Shown piece after piece: positions 30,740-42,632 of a DNA stretch of 64,000 nt. Made by a program: the position numbers and the translations under genes. Source of the DNA: Semisulcospira habei (Eukaryota > Mollusca > Gastropoda > Semisulcospiridae); NCBI GenBank assembly GCA_036245525.1, contig BTPG01000002.1:168164547-168228546 (forward strand), written 5' to 3'. The notes beneath the pieces are model-generated. The model saw only the letters and a program-made list of their open reading frames with translations. It was not told the DNA's origin and did no database searches. Positions within the stretch are counted from its first letter, which is position 1, and every line of letters starts with the position of its first letter.

Positions 30740-31243
30740 TTGTGTTAAGCGCCTGCAGATCTGTACGTTAGTTGGAGCTGGTGCCGCCAGCTGGTAAGGA
30801 GAGGGAGGTAGTAGTGCGGACTGCACAACAGATGCAAATGCCACTTCCTCCGTTCCGCACGGCGTCTTGTGCGAACCCGCTTGTGTAGATGTGAGCACAG
30901 CTGCTGTGAGGGTAGCGTTTGTGCATAATCTCCAGCGAGATGGCTTTGTTCAGTGCCGCGACCTTTGGCAAAGAGTCCTGGAACATCGTTTATGTTGTCG
31001 AGGAGGCTCTTTCGAGACATGATGTCCAGATATCTGAAGGGAGCTCTTCACACATCTTTGGGTTTGGTTCCAGGACGTCAGTTTTAGCCCTTTGCAGGAC
31101 CTTTAGTTGGCGGTTCAGACTTGGACGTTTCTGACGGTTCTTGGACTGCTCTTGTAGTCTCCAGTGCTGTCGGTGTTTAATCTCTTCATCTTGTGTGCTG
31201 TTCTGCATTCCAGTGGCTCCAATGTCCTCCATTTCCTAAATTG
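30740..31243 (-). pseudogene. RT/RNase H LINE, connection and RNase H segment
   Basis: Minus-strand pieces read MEDIGATGMQNSTQDEEIKH, SLNRQLKVLQRAKTDVLEP, ALNKAISLEIMHKRYPHSS and HIYTSGFAQDAVRNGGSGI. The last resembles the RNase H start (YTDGSA...GGSG) with the catalytic Asp apparently changed to Ser. It joins upstream (in minus) to 36181 across the inserted plus-strand LINE. Multiple frameshifts. Confidence 0.6.
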
Positions 31244-31249
31244 GGGTAC

Positions 31250-32048
31250 TCCAGTTGGCTCTAAGGCTGTGTTTGCTTCCAACGACAATCTCAGGGCTGT
31301 GTGTGAGCAGGTCAAGATCCCCTACATCGACCATGTCCCCCGTTTCTTGACAGGTAATCTTGCGCCGCGTCAGACTCTGTTCCAGAGAGACAGAAGTCAC
31401 CTGACAGAGGAAGGCACCAAGCGACTGGCACTCGCCATCAGGTTCGCCGGAGCAGCACGCCGCTCACCAGGATACGATGTGCCAAAAGCGGATCGTCATG
31501 CGCCTACCAACCCTCAAAATCGAGGACCACAGCACTACCAAAATCAGGCTTCTGGCAGGGGCACAGGATGGGGACAAGCAAATGGAGGAAACAATTTCAA
31601 AGTCCATACCCATCCCAACCATTCCCACCCCAACCATGCCCACACCAACGCCCACCCCCACAACAACCAAACCCCTCCCAGCCAAGCTAATTCCAACCAC
31701 GTTCAAGCCCATTTTCAACAGTCTCAAATTTGCCAAGCCCATTCTGCTCAAACCCAGTTCAACATGTCTGACAATGCCATTTACAACTCTGCCCAGCCTG
31801 GTTACCCCCCGACATTCTGTCCCCAGCAACGTCACGCCGGGCAGTTCACTCCGTCAGAACGCGAATTTCCTCGCATTCCACCTTCCGACCAAGACTCTAA
31901 CAGCGCCCTTCACGCCCTCGCCGCCGCTAATCCCACACCGACCAGAGGGTGGGAGAGCCCTGCAATTACACCCGGATTAGACGCAACGCAGAGGATGCGC
32001 ATGCTTGCGCAGCTCCTACAGCCATTCATTCAGGGCTTTACCGGCTAA
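31250..32048 (+). CDS. LINE ORF1, SGNH-esterase-like C-terminus plus His/Gln/Pro-rich tail
   Basis: The open frame (with an accidental upstream start at 31164) encodes the end of an SGNH-like module. It has YIDHVPRFLTG, LFQRD and SHLTEEGTKRLALAIRFAG, matching the block V shape D..HLTEEG.. of GDSL/SGNH hydrolases. A DXXH-type Asp-His pair is present as DRSH. CR1/L2-type ORF1 proteins are known to carry such esterase domains. It is followed by a low-complexity region rich in His, Asn, Gln and Pro, with a run of HPNHSHPNHAHTNAHPHNN, probably an RNA-binding or disordered tail. The esterase N-terminus (nucleophile Ser) is lost to 5' truncation near 31243. The protein is an RNP component in related LINEs. 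Confidence 0.6.
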
Positions 32049-32056
32049 TAATCTCA

Positions 32057-32142
32057 TTAACCCTCCTGTGCATGCAACCACCGGTGCTGCAAACAGTACA
32101 TGCTGCAAACAGTACCGATGGATGCATGAACAAGAGGATTAA
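32057..32142. mobile_element. Family D palindrome, copy 1
   Basis: TTAACCCTCCTGTGCATGC to GCATGAACAAGAGGATTAA. The stem GTGCATGCAACCACCGGTGC pairs imperfectly with GTACCGATGGATGCATGA. An 18-bp internal duplication (CTGCAAACAGTAC twice) is present. TTAA flanks as in families B and C. Confidence 0.6.
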
Positions 32143-32256
32143 TTGTCCATTGTTGGGTTAATAGGTGGTGTCTACTATTAACTGATTAGCTGCGATATCA
32201 ACTGACAAGAGTTAACCGCAGCCTTTCCTACAGGGATTTATCTGCCACTAATTTGC

Positions 32257-32326
32257 TTAACCCCGTTGTGCATGCAACCACCGATGCTGCAAACAGCACC
32301 GGTGGATGCATGAACAAAAGGGTTAA
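32257..32326. mobile_element. Family D palindrome, copy 2
   Basis: TTAACCCCGTTGTGCATGC to GCATGAACAAAAGGGTTAA with stem CAACCACCGATGCTG pairing with CAGCACCGGTGGATG. Confidence 0.6.
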
Positions 32327-33042
32327 GTTAGTTTTCATTGTTGAACTAGTAGGTGGTGTTCATCACTGATTTACTGACGCTTTAATTAGACGTTTATATT
32401 TGGTGATTGTGAACACGAGCACGGCAAGCTGACTGCTATTGTTACAGATGTAACTTGTTCTTACCGTAAATCAGTTAGACTGACTACCAACGTTATTGTC
32501 TGCATCCAAAAGGTTACACTGTGCTGTTTGTTGATTACTTTGGTTCTACCTTCTAGCCACGTTGGTCATAAACTGATGTGACAGTAACATTGAGTGTTAC
32601 CACCAGAGACTGTGTTAGTTTACACTGTAAAGATTGTGCTCATTTAAAAAGAAAGACTTAATTTTCAGTCTCTTTCGTGTCTTTACAGTGAGACAGACTA
32701 TTAGCTTGAGTGATTTAATCAAAATTGTACTGGAACGACAAAGAAGGGAACTTAGTGACAGCCGAACATACAGGTGTTCCATGCGGCGTTTCAAGTTGCG
32801 TCACTTAACTTATTTCATGTGGTTCAGTCACTCCCGCAGCGAGTTTTTGAGAGCTCAGTAGCTTAACTGCTACTTGTTCTCTGGAGGACTTTTATTCAAT
32901 TACGTGGCCTTTTATCGTTTTATAGTTTTATAGTATTGTTTATTTCCGTGTTTTTCTGTATTCAATTGATTCTTCATTGTTTATCTTGTGCACTCTGTAT
33001 TTTGTAATAAGTCCAAGCGAATTTTCCATCAAAGGTGCAGTT

Positions 33043-35834
33043 ATGAGAATAGGGCACCTCAATGTGTTTCATTTGTACAACAAACTAGCCGACATATCTG
33101 TATATATTAACGATCCTACACCGTTCCACCTGTTTGGACTCAGTGAGACGCGTCTGAGTTCCTGTGTAAGCGATGCAGCAATCAGTATCCCCAATTTTTC
33201 AGTTATTAGACGAGACCCCTTGTCTCCCGGTCAAACTGGCATCGCTGTCTATATTCATAATTCTATCCAGCAATTAGTTCATCGACGCGTCGACCTAGGC
33301 AAACGATGGGGGTGGAGTGCGTATGGGTCGAAGTTAAGTGTCCGAAATCTAAACCGGTATTAATTGGGTTCTTATATAGAAATCCCGCCACAACGTTTGA
33401 GTGGTACGATCAGTTTAGTCATAACCTTGATAGAGCTTTAAAAAAGAAGGCCGACATTCTTCTATTGGGCGATTTTAATATAGATTTACTTAAGCCGCAC
33501 CCCTCCTGGGGCTCAACGTCATCTCTGTTTGGCTTAGTACAGTTAGTGAAATCACCCACCAGAATTACTCCAACTACTTCCACGCTTATAGACCACATAT
33601 ATACTAATAAACCCAAAGCCGTCTCTGACGTTGATGTCTCAAATCTTAGTGTTAGTGATCATTATCCTGTGGCTTGCTCCTGGTCTTCTAAACTCCCTAA
33701 ACCAAAAAAGAACGGCCATACAACTATAACGTATAGGACATTCAAACACTTCAGGAAAGACGAATTTCTATTTGATCTAGAAAATACTCCTTTTAATGAC
33801 GTGCTCCTGTCCTATGATCCTAATACCGCCCTCAGTATTTGGTACTCTCTTTTCCTAAATGTACTTAATAAACATGCTCCTCTACGCGAGAGGAGGGTAA
33901 AATCTAACACTCTTCCTCCCTGGCTTACTCCGGAAATCATGCAGGCGATGGCGCTTAGAAACGATCTACGTAGCAATAAAATGTTCACTGAATATAAGCA
34001 ACAGCGTAACCGTGTTAAATACATGATCAGAGAGGCAAGAAAAAAGTTAGTTCGTGACACGGTTAAAGACAGCAAAGATACCTCTACTATATAGCGCCTT
34101 CTAAACACACTTACTAGGGGGTCTCCAAGTACCGCAACTACCATTCCCACTAATCTTGCTGCTGATACATTCAATGACCATTTTCTTTCGATTGTCAAAT
34201 CTCTAATATCGACAAGCCAGGATAACATTTATCACCGCTCAAATTTGCTATCTGAGTTTTGTCAACAAAGAACAATGGGCACAGCCCCCTTCAACATCCC
34301 GATGTTAGCTGTTCATGAAGTGGGTTTACTCATAAGTAACCTTCCAAATAAAAAGTCCTCGGGGCCTGATGACATCAGCCCGAAAATACTTAAACTGTCT
34401 CTCCCATACATTGTAGAATCCTTAACTTATATTTATAATCTCTGTATCCAGCATAATACTTTTCCTAACGAACTTAAATATGCCAAAGTAATTCCACTTC
34501 CAAAAACAAAAGATCGTTCTGACCCTAATAATTATCGGCCTATTTCTTTATTATCTGTTTTGTCCAAACCACTGGAAAGGCACGTTCATAAACACCTGCT
34601 TGCTTACCTAGAAAACCGTAAGCTCCTGCACCCTTTCCAATCCGGATTTCGTCCGCAGCATTCATGCCACACAGCACTTACACGCCTTGTTGACACATGG
34701 CTCAAGGGTATGAATAAGTCACAGTTAACAGGAGTAGTCTATCTGGATTTTAAGAATGCTTTTGATCTGATTAACCATACTATTCTGACTGCTAAGCTTC
34801 ACACATACCTCAATAACGGAGACGCAGTTGCTTTTTTCACATCTTACCTTACTAAAAGAAAACAAAAGGTTCTTGTTCATGGCTCATACTCCTCTTTCAA
34901 AGATGTAAGCTTCGGTGTGCCCCAAGGGTCTGTACTGGGCCCTCTACTGTTTTGCTTATTTATCAATGATTTGCCTCTACATATTACTTGCCAAGATGTA
35001 CAATGCGACCTTTTTGCTGACGACACCTCAGTTCATACTACTAGTAAAGATATACAGGTAATTTCCGACAACCTACAACAAAGTCTTCATGAAGTATCAG
35101 CTTGGTGTATAAACAATTCTATGGTTGTTCATCCAGCCAAAACGAAATCGATGGTAGTCGCCACGCGCCCAAAACAGCAGATAATGCCTCTATTACTTAA
35201 CCTTTCACTTAAAGGTAGTCAGGTAGAACAGGTAAATGAACATCGAGTACTGGGGATTACAATCGACAATCAGCTAAAATGGCAAGCTCATACAGACGCC
35301 TTATGCAAAATAGTAGCCAAAAATCTCTTTATGTTATCAAAACTGAAATATTATACTGATTCAGATACCCGTAAACTATTTTATAACGCTCACATACGTT
35401 CTTATATCGATTACGCGTCATCGGTATGGGATGGGTGTAGTGAGGTCCATTTAAAGAGACTCAGTTCCCTACACAGACGAGCGGCCAAAATAATCTGCCC
35501 TGATCCACACCTAAGCACTGAAGAAAAGCTCTCAAAAGCAGGTCTCCTGCCACTTCAAGATCATTTTAAATATAACAAAGCAATCTTTATGTTCAAAGTG
35601 TGGAAACGCAAAACACCTGAGTACATCTCCACTTTGTTCCGTAAGTCTGAGTCCAAGCTTGGAAACATCAGAAAGCTTTTCATAGTCCCAAAACCAAGGA
35701 TCGATCTATATAAAACTAGCTTATCCTTCTCAGGGGCACTTTTCTGGAATGCCCTTCCCGACCATGTAAAATCCGCCTCCTCGCTAGCCTGTTTTAAAAA
35801 GGGTATCTGCAAATATTTTGTGGATCACTCGTAG
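33043..35834 (+). pseudogene. LINE ORF2: AP-endonuclease plus reverse transcriptase, two lesions
   Basis: Encodes about 930 residues of a non-LTR ORF2. The endonuclease shows RIGHLNVFHL, LSETRLSS, GIAVYIHNS, ILLLGDFNIDLL, TLIDHIYTN and SDHYPVACSW, i.e. the Asn, Glu, Asp and His signature residues of APE-type nucleases. RT blocks are DPNNYRPISLLSVLSKPLER, SGFRPQHSCHTALTRLV, VYLDFKNAFDLINH, VPQGSVLGPLLFCLFINDL and the catalytic FADDTS. The C-terminus carries FSGALFWNALPDHVKS. Lesions: a one-base-type frameshift near 33300 (G-run, CGATGGGGGTGG) and an in-frame TAG at 34092-34094 that replaces a position held by Trp in the related copy at 15026. Otherwise the frame is continuous, so decay is recent. 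Confidence 0.85.
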
Positions 35835-36180
35835 GGATGACTTAACCACTTGTATTATATGTTTCTTTTTATGCTGGGTCCAATTTATTCCCAATTAAGT
35901 CTGTTATCCTTTTCATCTATCATTTGGACTACTTAGCTCTATGTGTGAAGGGGGGTGGGTGGGGTGGGGGGTGTCTGTGATTCTATGAATATGTCTGTCT
36001 ATGTGAATAGTGTTGTCATCTCTTTGCAAGTATTATGTTTATTTATATGTATGTATATTTGTAGTTAGTCTTGTAGTTGTTAGCAACGGCAGGTTTGTAA
36101 AATGGCTGTGTCGATGACGATGTCAATGCCTAAACCGTTGTAAAATAAAGTTTCATTGATTCATTGATTCATTGATTCTA

Positions 36181-36890
36181 AGAATGTCACTGCATCATGA
36201 GAAAAACCCATGTTCTGCATCTTGTCAAGCCTGGCTTTGTTGTTTTTGGAGGCAGTGTTTCATGTTGTCGAAGTATCTTGGCATCGCACTACTGGTCTGA
36301 CCGAGCTGGTGTTTGCTTGCGTCAGGATGCTGTAATTTGCGCCAATGTGGTCCCCACCAGTTTCTTCATCAGAGACATTTTATTTTCGCAGCTCTAGCTT
36401 CCATGGCTTCGATGTGAGGCCTCCACGTGAATCCAGTCATTTATTTGTTGCCAGTTAAGTTGGCCTGTTTGTCTTTGGTACTGGAAGGTCTCCAGTTTTA
36501 AAGGTGACGTCTTCCATCTGATTGAAAGAAATGGTCTAGCTCAGTGTGAGTGGCCATCTTTCAGTCCTGCTGCTGACTCTGTTGGCAGCATCCTGGATGA
36601 TTCTGAAGGAATGCTATTTCTGTATGTTCTGCTGCGCTCCACACTGCAAAGTCATCCGCATAGAGGATGTTTGAGATGAACCTTGGTACTGCTTTACTGA
36701 TGTCATTAATGTAGACCAAGAACAGCATCAGACACAACATCTCCCAGAGGTACACCTTCCCTTGAGTTTGACACGACTGCTGAATGTGCCGTTTACTTCA
36801 GTCTCGCTGTTCTGTTAAAGAGGAAGTTTTTCAGCCATCGGTACATCGTGCCTCCCACTCCAGACGATAGAAGCTTCAGCGGCAGCCCCT
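36181..36890 (-). pseudogene. RT/RNase H LINE, reverse transcriptase segment
   Basis: The minus strand encodes MYRWLKNFLFNRTARLK-like sequence, then LFLVYINDISKAVPRF and the catalytic motif NILYADDFAVWSAAEHTEIA. It continues with ANRVSSRTERWPLTLS and KARLDKMQNMGFSHD before the junction with the nested LINE at 36180. Several frameshifts and stops. The first part is also present in the left arm at about 28930-29080 and in the compact copy. Confidence 0.7.
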
Positions 36891-37737
36891 GTTTACAGAC
36901 GTTTACTCATAATTTTATGCCTTAACTATAAACAGTTACAATTAAATTGATGGGTCACATTGAAATTAATGAAATGATCACAAATTTGTATCCTCAGTAT
37001 GCATACTTTGTTAAAAAAAACTGGCAACAAAAAAATTTAATCAGAGGAGTGTGACGTAAGCAATTTTTAATGATCATTTTACGTTCCTTTGCGTACTGGT
37101 AAAATGGGGGTAGGGCAGTACTTTTAGCCACTGTGGCCCCTAAATGCATCACTGCATCATAAAATAAGGTTGGGAGTAACTGTGGTACTCTATCCTAACC
37201 ATTAAAACCTTAAAAAAAAAAAAAAGACCTATCAGTTGTATCCAAAATTTCTGAGGGCATCGGAAACCAGGTGCTTTTCCCAATTTATTCGGCAATTTTA
37301 AAGGGGAAAAAGCTATCATTCACCACGAACGTATCGTAAAGGATGCCGACCCACCTTATTTTCTTGCACTTTATGCTCACAATATTGAAACGTAATAGGT
37401 AAAGAGAGGTCAAAATGAAATGGAATGACTTTGGTAATTTTTTCTAATTAATTTGGTGTAATTTTACAACTTGATACAAAATTAACCACTGTGGCACTCA
37501 CAGTGATCACAGCATCACCTAGTCAAGTTTATAATAAGTGTGACATACTGTTTTAAGGATGTAAGCCTGAAAATGGACTGCCAGCGCTATAGAAAATGTC
37601 TGAAGGCATATGACACATTATTTTTGTCTTATTTTGCGTGTTCGCGGAATTGACCATTTACTGGGTGCACAAATATCTTCTCTGTGAGCCAGAGATTCAA
37701 TACTTTTTTTAAATTCTTTTTTGTTTGTTTGTTTGTT

Positions 37738-37842
<105 letters not shown>

Positions 37843-38371
37843 AGGACGCAGAAGGTGTGCCTTAACATAATATTGCCTGATTTTGGGTTCTGGAATGAAT
37901 TCTGATTTATTTAGAGAAAGATGTTTCTCAAGCTCATTTTAGCATCCGCGGAGCATGAATGGGGGTACCAGTGGCCGAAACGCTCGGGCGGAGGGGGTGG
38001 GGGTGGAGTGGGGGAGGGGGTTGTAAGTGGCAGCAGCCGTGTAAGAACCTTTCCCATAATGGCCGAAAGGGGAGGGGGGGGGGGGGGTAGGGAGGTTGGC
38101 GCTGGCCATATGAGGACCGTTGACCATTGGGATGAGTTCTGGACCGCCCACCCGCGCTGATCCGCCCTTGCAATTTTAAACATACACGCGCACACACGAA
38201 CAGATCGACGAAATTTCAGCCTGCCCGGCTGTTTGGGTTCTCATCTGCTTGGCAGGTAACATGCTTCGTTGTGAGGCAAGGCAAAAATACACGTGTACAG
38301 TGTGCATTGATTTGGTGCGGGACGGGAGGGGGGAGGGGGGGGGGACACGTAATATTCAAAGCCAAGAGGTT

Positions 38372-38570
38372 TTAACCCCTTCTCTTCCAGCGGCTGTAAA
38401 TCTGTTCATTCAACCACCAAAAGCCTCCGCAACCTTCCAAGGACCATGGATGCAACATTCTCAGCAAGAGGCTAGATCCTCATGAGTCCCCGCAGTTGCG
38501 GGGGCTCATGAGAACCTATACCTCATGCAGTTGGTTGGTGTTCACTTTTTCTCGGCAGTCAGCGGGTCAA
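38372..38570. mobile_element. Family C hairpin MITE
   Basis: Ends TTAACCCCTTCTCTTCCAGC and CGGCAGTCAGCGGGTCAA. Hairpin AGCAAGAGGCTAGATCCTC to GAGAACCTATACCTCATGC with GTCCCCGCAGTTGCGGGGGC at the tip. Confidence 0.8.
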
Positions 38571-38614
38571 AGGCAGTACAATAATCAGCGAAGAAAGAAA
38601 CACTTTCAAATGAC

Positions 38615-39354
38615 CCCCACCCAGGTCTGCCCTGGGGGGCGTGGGTGGGGTTAACTATTTTTTAGTTCCCAGTGTCACCCTGGTCAGCCCCACAGGGTGG
38701 GTTTTCCCCTCTATTCTGGGGCATGTGTATCTGTCTACCCTTGGTCCATTCACCTGCCCTGGGGGACTTGGGTGGGGTTAGGTATTTTTTAGTTCCCAGG
38801 GTCACCCTGGTCAGCCCCACAGGGTGGGTTTTTCTCTCTATTCTGGGGCATGCGTTTCTGTCTACCCTTTGTCCATTCACCTGTATTTGCCTTTTTAAAA
38901 CTCTCCCTACTGTCTGCACTGCCTGTAGCTCTTGACATTGGATGCGTGTTGCTAAATGGTCTTAGCTTTATTTAGGCCCCATGTGTTAGGTTTATTTAAC
39001 GTATTTGACTGGCTGGCGACATACATTCAATGTTCTGTTTTCTGGTTTTTTTTCACAAGCAGTGCAGGCACGTCCTGAGAAAGCCTTGTTGCTGTCGGGA
39101 CGTTAAGCAATGTACAATCAATCAATCAATCCATTCACCTGTATTTTCTTTTTTCAAACTCTCCCTACTGTCTGCGCTGCCTGTAGCTCTTGATATTGGA
39201 TGTGTGTTGCTAAATGGTCCTAGGTTTATTTAGCGTATTGGACCGGCTGGCGACATACATTCAATATTCCTTTTAGTTTTTTTCCCCACAAGCAGTGCAG
39301 GCAAGTCCTGAGAAAGTCTTGTTGCTGTCGGGACGTTAAGCAATGTACAACCAT
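38615..39354 (+). mobile_element. Family E composite: three partial units in tandem, one target duplication
   Basis: Flanked by CTTTCAAATGAC at 38603-38614 and 39355-39366. Contains a 5' unit cut at about 38755, a near-complete unit (about 38756-39130, ending in the AATC tail) and a third 3' unit (39131-39354, ending GGACGTTAAGCAATGTACAA). A single flanking duplication implies insertion as one composite RNA or later template switching. Confidence 0.7.
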
Positions 39355-39366
39355 CTTTCAAATGAC

Positions 39367-40200
39367 ATGAGCAAAACCGTGCTGCTCTTGTCATTCCAGA
39401 GCGTGTTTATGATTTTATTTCACCAGCACAAGGCTAGAGTTTTTATTCATCGTGAATTTTGTCGAAGGAATACGCAACGAACAGAGAAACACGTTTAAAA
39501 AGGACAAGTATGGCACAGTTTATCAACAAACTGTGTTGTATTTGTTCTTTCTAGGCGTGTTTCTTTATTTTGTGGGGTATCTCTGCGTTTTTACGCCTTC
39601 AGTTACCTTACCTTTTTTGTTCTGGAATTTAAATAAAGGCCCTTATAGTTTCAGTGGCGGATTGGGGGGGAGGGGCTAAAGCCCCCCCCCCCCCACGTCA
39701 TCATTGATGGTTATTTGTGGAAGTTGTGTTTTACTATTCGATAGTTTTTCTGTTCTTGTACGGTGTATTTCACAATTGTCTCACTGGATCGGTGGGTGAG
39801 CCTAGTGAGTTCATGGGCCTATAGTCAAATATATATACCACAGTCCTTCACCCAGACATAGAGTGCCATGTGCCCTGCACTCACAGGGGCTCATGTAAAT
39901 CAGTGCCTCTTGCTGTGCGATACAATCCACATTGCATCCTCAGACTGAGACAGCCATCTGGCAATAAGCCGCTGACTGCTGGTCAACCCCATGTGGGGCC
40001 CAACTCGGTCCCTTAGCCATGCATAGAGTTTAATGTTCCCCTTTAGTCACAGGGGCTCTTAAAAAAACATTACCTCTTTTTGTGCGATACCATTCACATT
40101 GATTCTCATACGTGGCAGTCATCTAGGAAGTCTACGACCGTGGACACGCCAACTGTGATCAGAAAGCGAGAAATCAACTGCGGGTTGAGCAGCCGACCGG
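39367..40200. other. Anonymous sequence with family C remnants
   Basis: A G/C homopolymer region near 39660-39695. Two decayed pieces, CAGGGGCTCATGTAAATCAG with TGCCTCTTGCTGTGCGATAC (about 39884) and CAGGGGCTCTTAAAAAAACA with TTACCTCTTTTTGTGCGATAC (about 40050), resemble the right half of family C elements and may be a tandem pair. Confidence 0.4.
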
Positions 40201-40221
40201 TCTGGGTGTCACAGGTGATTC

Positions 40222-41903
40222 TTGTTTTACAAACTTGTCCTTTTTAATGACAGAGATAGGTACAAACAAGCCAGGTATGCAGTACACAAAACAATTAAGA
40301 CTGCCAAGCGCAACTTCAGAGACAGACTAGAACAGAAAATCGCATCTAGTAACCATAGGGACATCTGGCAAGGCCTCAAAGACATTACAAACTATAAACA
40401 AGCTTCCAAGACTGCTGATGTTACAGATGCGTCTCTCCCAGACACTGAATGACTTTTATAGTCGTTTCGACAAAAAGAATACGGCCCCACCTTCTGAGAA
40501 CCCACCATTCACTGTTCTAGACGCCGATGTCAGGTGCATGTTTCAGCGTCTAGACTGCAGGAAAGCTGCCGGTCCAGATAACATTTCACCACGCTTACTC
40601 AGAAACTGTGCGCACCATCTCTCGGGCGTCTTTACTGACATTTTCAATATGTCTCTCTCTCAGTGCACCGTTCCTCAGTGTTTCAAAAGGTCCACCATCA
40701 TTCCTGTTCCGAAAAAATCCAGTGTCCTCCCTAAACGACTATAGACCGGTCGCTCTGACCTCAGTTGTCATGAAGACGCTTGAGCGCCTGGTCCTCCGGT
40801 TTCTGAGAACACTTACTGATCCTCTGCTGGATTGTTTTCAATTCGCGTATCGCGAAAAACGTTCCGTGGAGGATGAGGTGTCACTTGGTTTGTTTTATGT
40901 TTTACAACACCTTGAAATCCCAAACACCTGTCCCAGAATTTTATTTGTTGATTGCAGTTCTGCTTTTAACACCATTATTCCATCCAAATTGTACCAGAAG
41001 ATCCAGAAAATCGGAGTTCTAAAAGCACTGTGCCTCTGGACCCTCGATTTCCTGTTGATGAGACCACAGGTCGTTAAAATTGGTGGAAATGTGTCATCCA
41101 CCCTCATTTTATCCACGGGCACGCCTCAGGGGTGCGTGCTCTCCCCTATACTTTACTCCCTGTTTACTTATTATGACTGTGCTTCATGCCATGCCAGTAC
41201 TAAAGTTCTGAAATTTGCAGATGACACCACAGTGGAAGGGTGCATTACAAACTCAGACGAATCCGCCTACCGTAGTCATGTGGAGACTCTAATTAGTTGG
41301 TGCAATAACATCAACCTTGAACTGCACTCTGGCAAAACAAAAGAAATGATTGTGGACTTTAGAAAGAAACAGTCCCCTCCCCCTTCCCCTCTTGTGATCA
41401 ATAGTGAAATCATTGAAACAGTCCAGAACTTTAAGTTTCTTGGCACTGCCCTGTCATGCGACCTTAAGTGGGAGGAAAACACTCGCCTCATCGTCCAAAA
41501 AGCACAGCAGCGATTGTTCTTCCTGCGACGTCTGAAAAGTTTCGGTCTCGGTGCCCACATGTTGATGCAATTTTACCGAGCTGTGATTGAGAGCGTGCTC
41601 ACCTTTTCGATCAGGGTTTGGTATGGTTCCATCACGGCCAAAGAGAAAATCCGACTGAGTAAGGTGGTCAAGACCGCTTCAAAAATCATAGGCAGAGATC
41701 TTCCTAGCCTGGACTCGCTGTACCAGCAGCGTCTCTTACGTAGAGCAAGTCTGATCTCCAGTGATTCTACCCACCCCGGCAATGAGCTTTTCCAAATTCT
41801 ACCATCAGGGCACAGGTACAGCTCCATCAGTACCAGGACAAGTAGATTCCGCAACAGTTTTTTCCCTCTGGCTGTTCGCGCTCTCTCTGATCAACCGGAC
41901 TGA
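40222..41903 (+). pseudogene. L2/Rex1-like reverse transcriptase, frameshifted
   Basis: Pre-RT region KQARYAVHKTIKTAKRNFRD and RKAAGPDNISPRLLRNCAHH, then RT blocks LNDYRPVALTSVVMKTLER, FQFAYREKRSVEDEV, ILFVDCSSAFNTIIPSKL, STGTPQGCVLSPILYSLFT and the catalytic LKFADDTTV. The C-terminal part has RVWYGSITAKEKIRLSKVV and SGHRYSSISTRTSRFRNSF. The order and wording match the L2/Rex1 group. Frame changes occur near 40440 and 40735, so the coding sequence is dead. No endonuclease precedes it. Confidence 0.8.
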
Positions 41904-41967
41904 TTGGAGAGAGCGCGAGTGGCGAGTGAGAACTGTGTACAGTCAGCTTTTAACTAAATCAGATGTT

Positions 41968-41973
<6 letters not shown>

Positions 41974-42042
<69 letters not shown>
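41974..42042. repeat. (TG)n microsatellite
   Basis: Pure TG repeat in the 3' UTR of the L2/Rex1-like element. Confidence 0.95.
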
Positions 42043-42140
42043 TTTTAGTCTTAGTAACTGACATCAAGACAAATTCCAATGTTTTTATTGTTGTGTACAT
42101 GGAAACATATGGCAATAAACTATCTTATCTTCTCTTATCT

Positions 42141-42590
42141 TAATCCCGTTACACATCACTCTCTGAGCGCAGTGTCATAGTCTCACTCACAGTGCGTAGC
42201 TTTGCCTTTTGAGGTACTGTCCGTGGACATGCAACAGTGCCCACCAGAGGAGCAGTGTAGTCATTGAAGCGTGTTACCAGAGGGGAGGTGTGAAATGTCT
42301 TGATTTTGACCACTAACTCTTAAGTAATCGTCAGCCAGTGTAAGAGGTATACATCGTAGGTGATCATGACTATTTCTGTGATCTGATCCTGTGTTCCTCA
42401 TATGGAAGAGGTTTGTGGGTGTATAGAGCAGTATCACAATTTTCACAATGACCGTGTTGTTCCTCAGACGCAGGAGTAATTGGTAGTGTAGTGTTGTCAA
42501 ACACAAGAGGTGATTGCTCCCGCAGAAACTCCAGGTAGAACATTCTTTTTAGTAAGAAAATTAACACCATATAAGAATCAGAAGTGCCAG

Positions 42591-42632
<42 letters not shown>

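Larger units (their letters stand above)
32030..32385. repeat. Tandem ~200-bp duplication in the inter-ORF region
   Basis: 32030-32190 and 32230-32380 align (CAGGGCTTTACC/CAGGGATTTATC; GTGCATGCAACCACCG; GGATGCATGAACAA; TAGGTGGTGT). Each unit carries a family D palindrome. It begins at the end of ORF1. Confidence 0.65.
31243..36178 (+). mobile_element. Nested plus-strand LINE with ORF1 and ORF2
   Basis: About 4.9 kb, inserted into the minus-strand RT/RNase H element (its coding pieces resume on either side). Contents: 5'-truncated ORF1 (to 32048), inter-ORF region with a duplicated palindrome, ORF2 with endonuclease and RT (33043-35834), and a 3' UTR ending AATAAAGTTTCATTGATTC and (ATTC)-type repeats at about 36178. 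The 3' UTR matches 58890-59035. Confidence 0.75.
40205..42140 (+). mobile_element. L2/Rex1-like non-LTR element, 5' truncated
   Basis: RT pseudogene followed by a 3' UTR containing a (TG)n tract (41974-42042) and ending AATAAACTATCTTATC with a short (ATCTT)n tail. The endonuclease is absent. Confidence 0.75.

Noticed and set aside
31477..31980. Pro/Thr-rich frame overlapping ORF1
   Set aside because: Alternate frame of the low-complexity LINE ORF1 tail.
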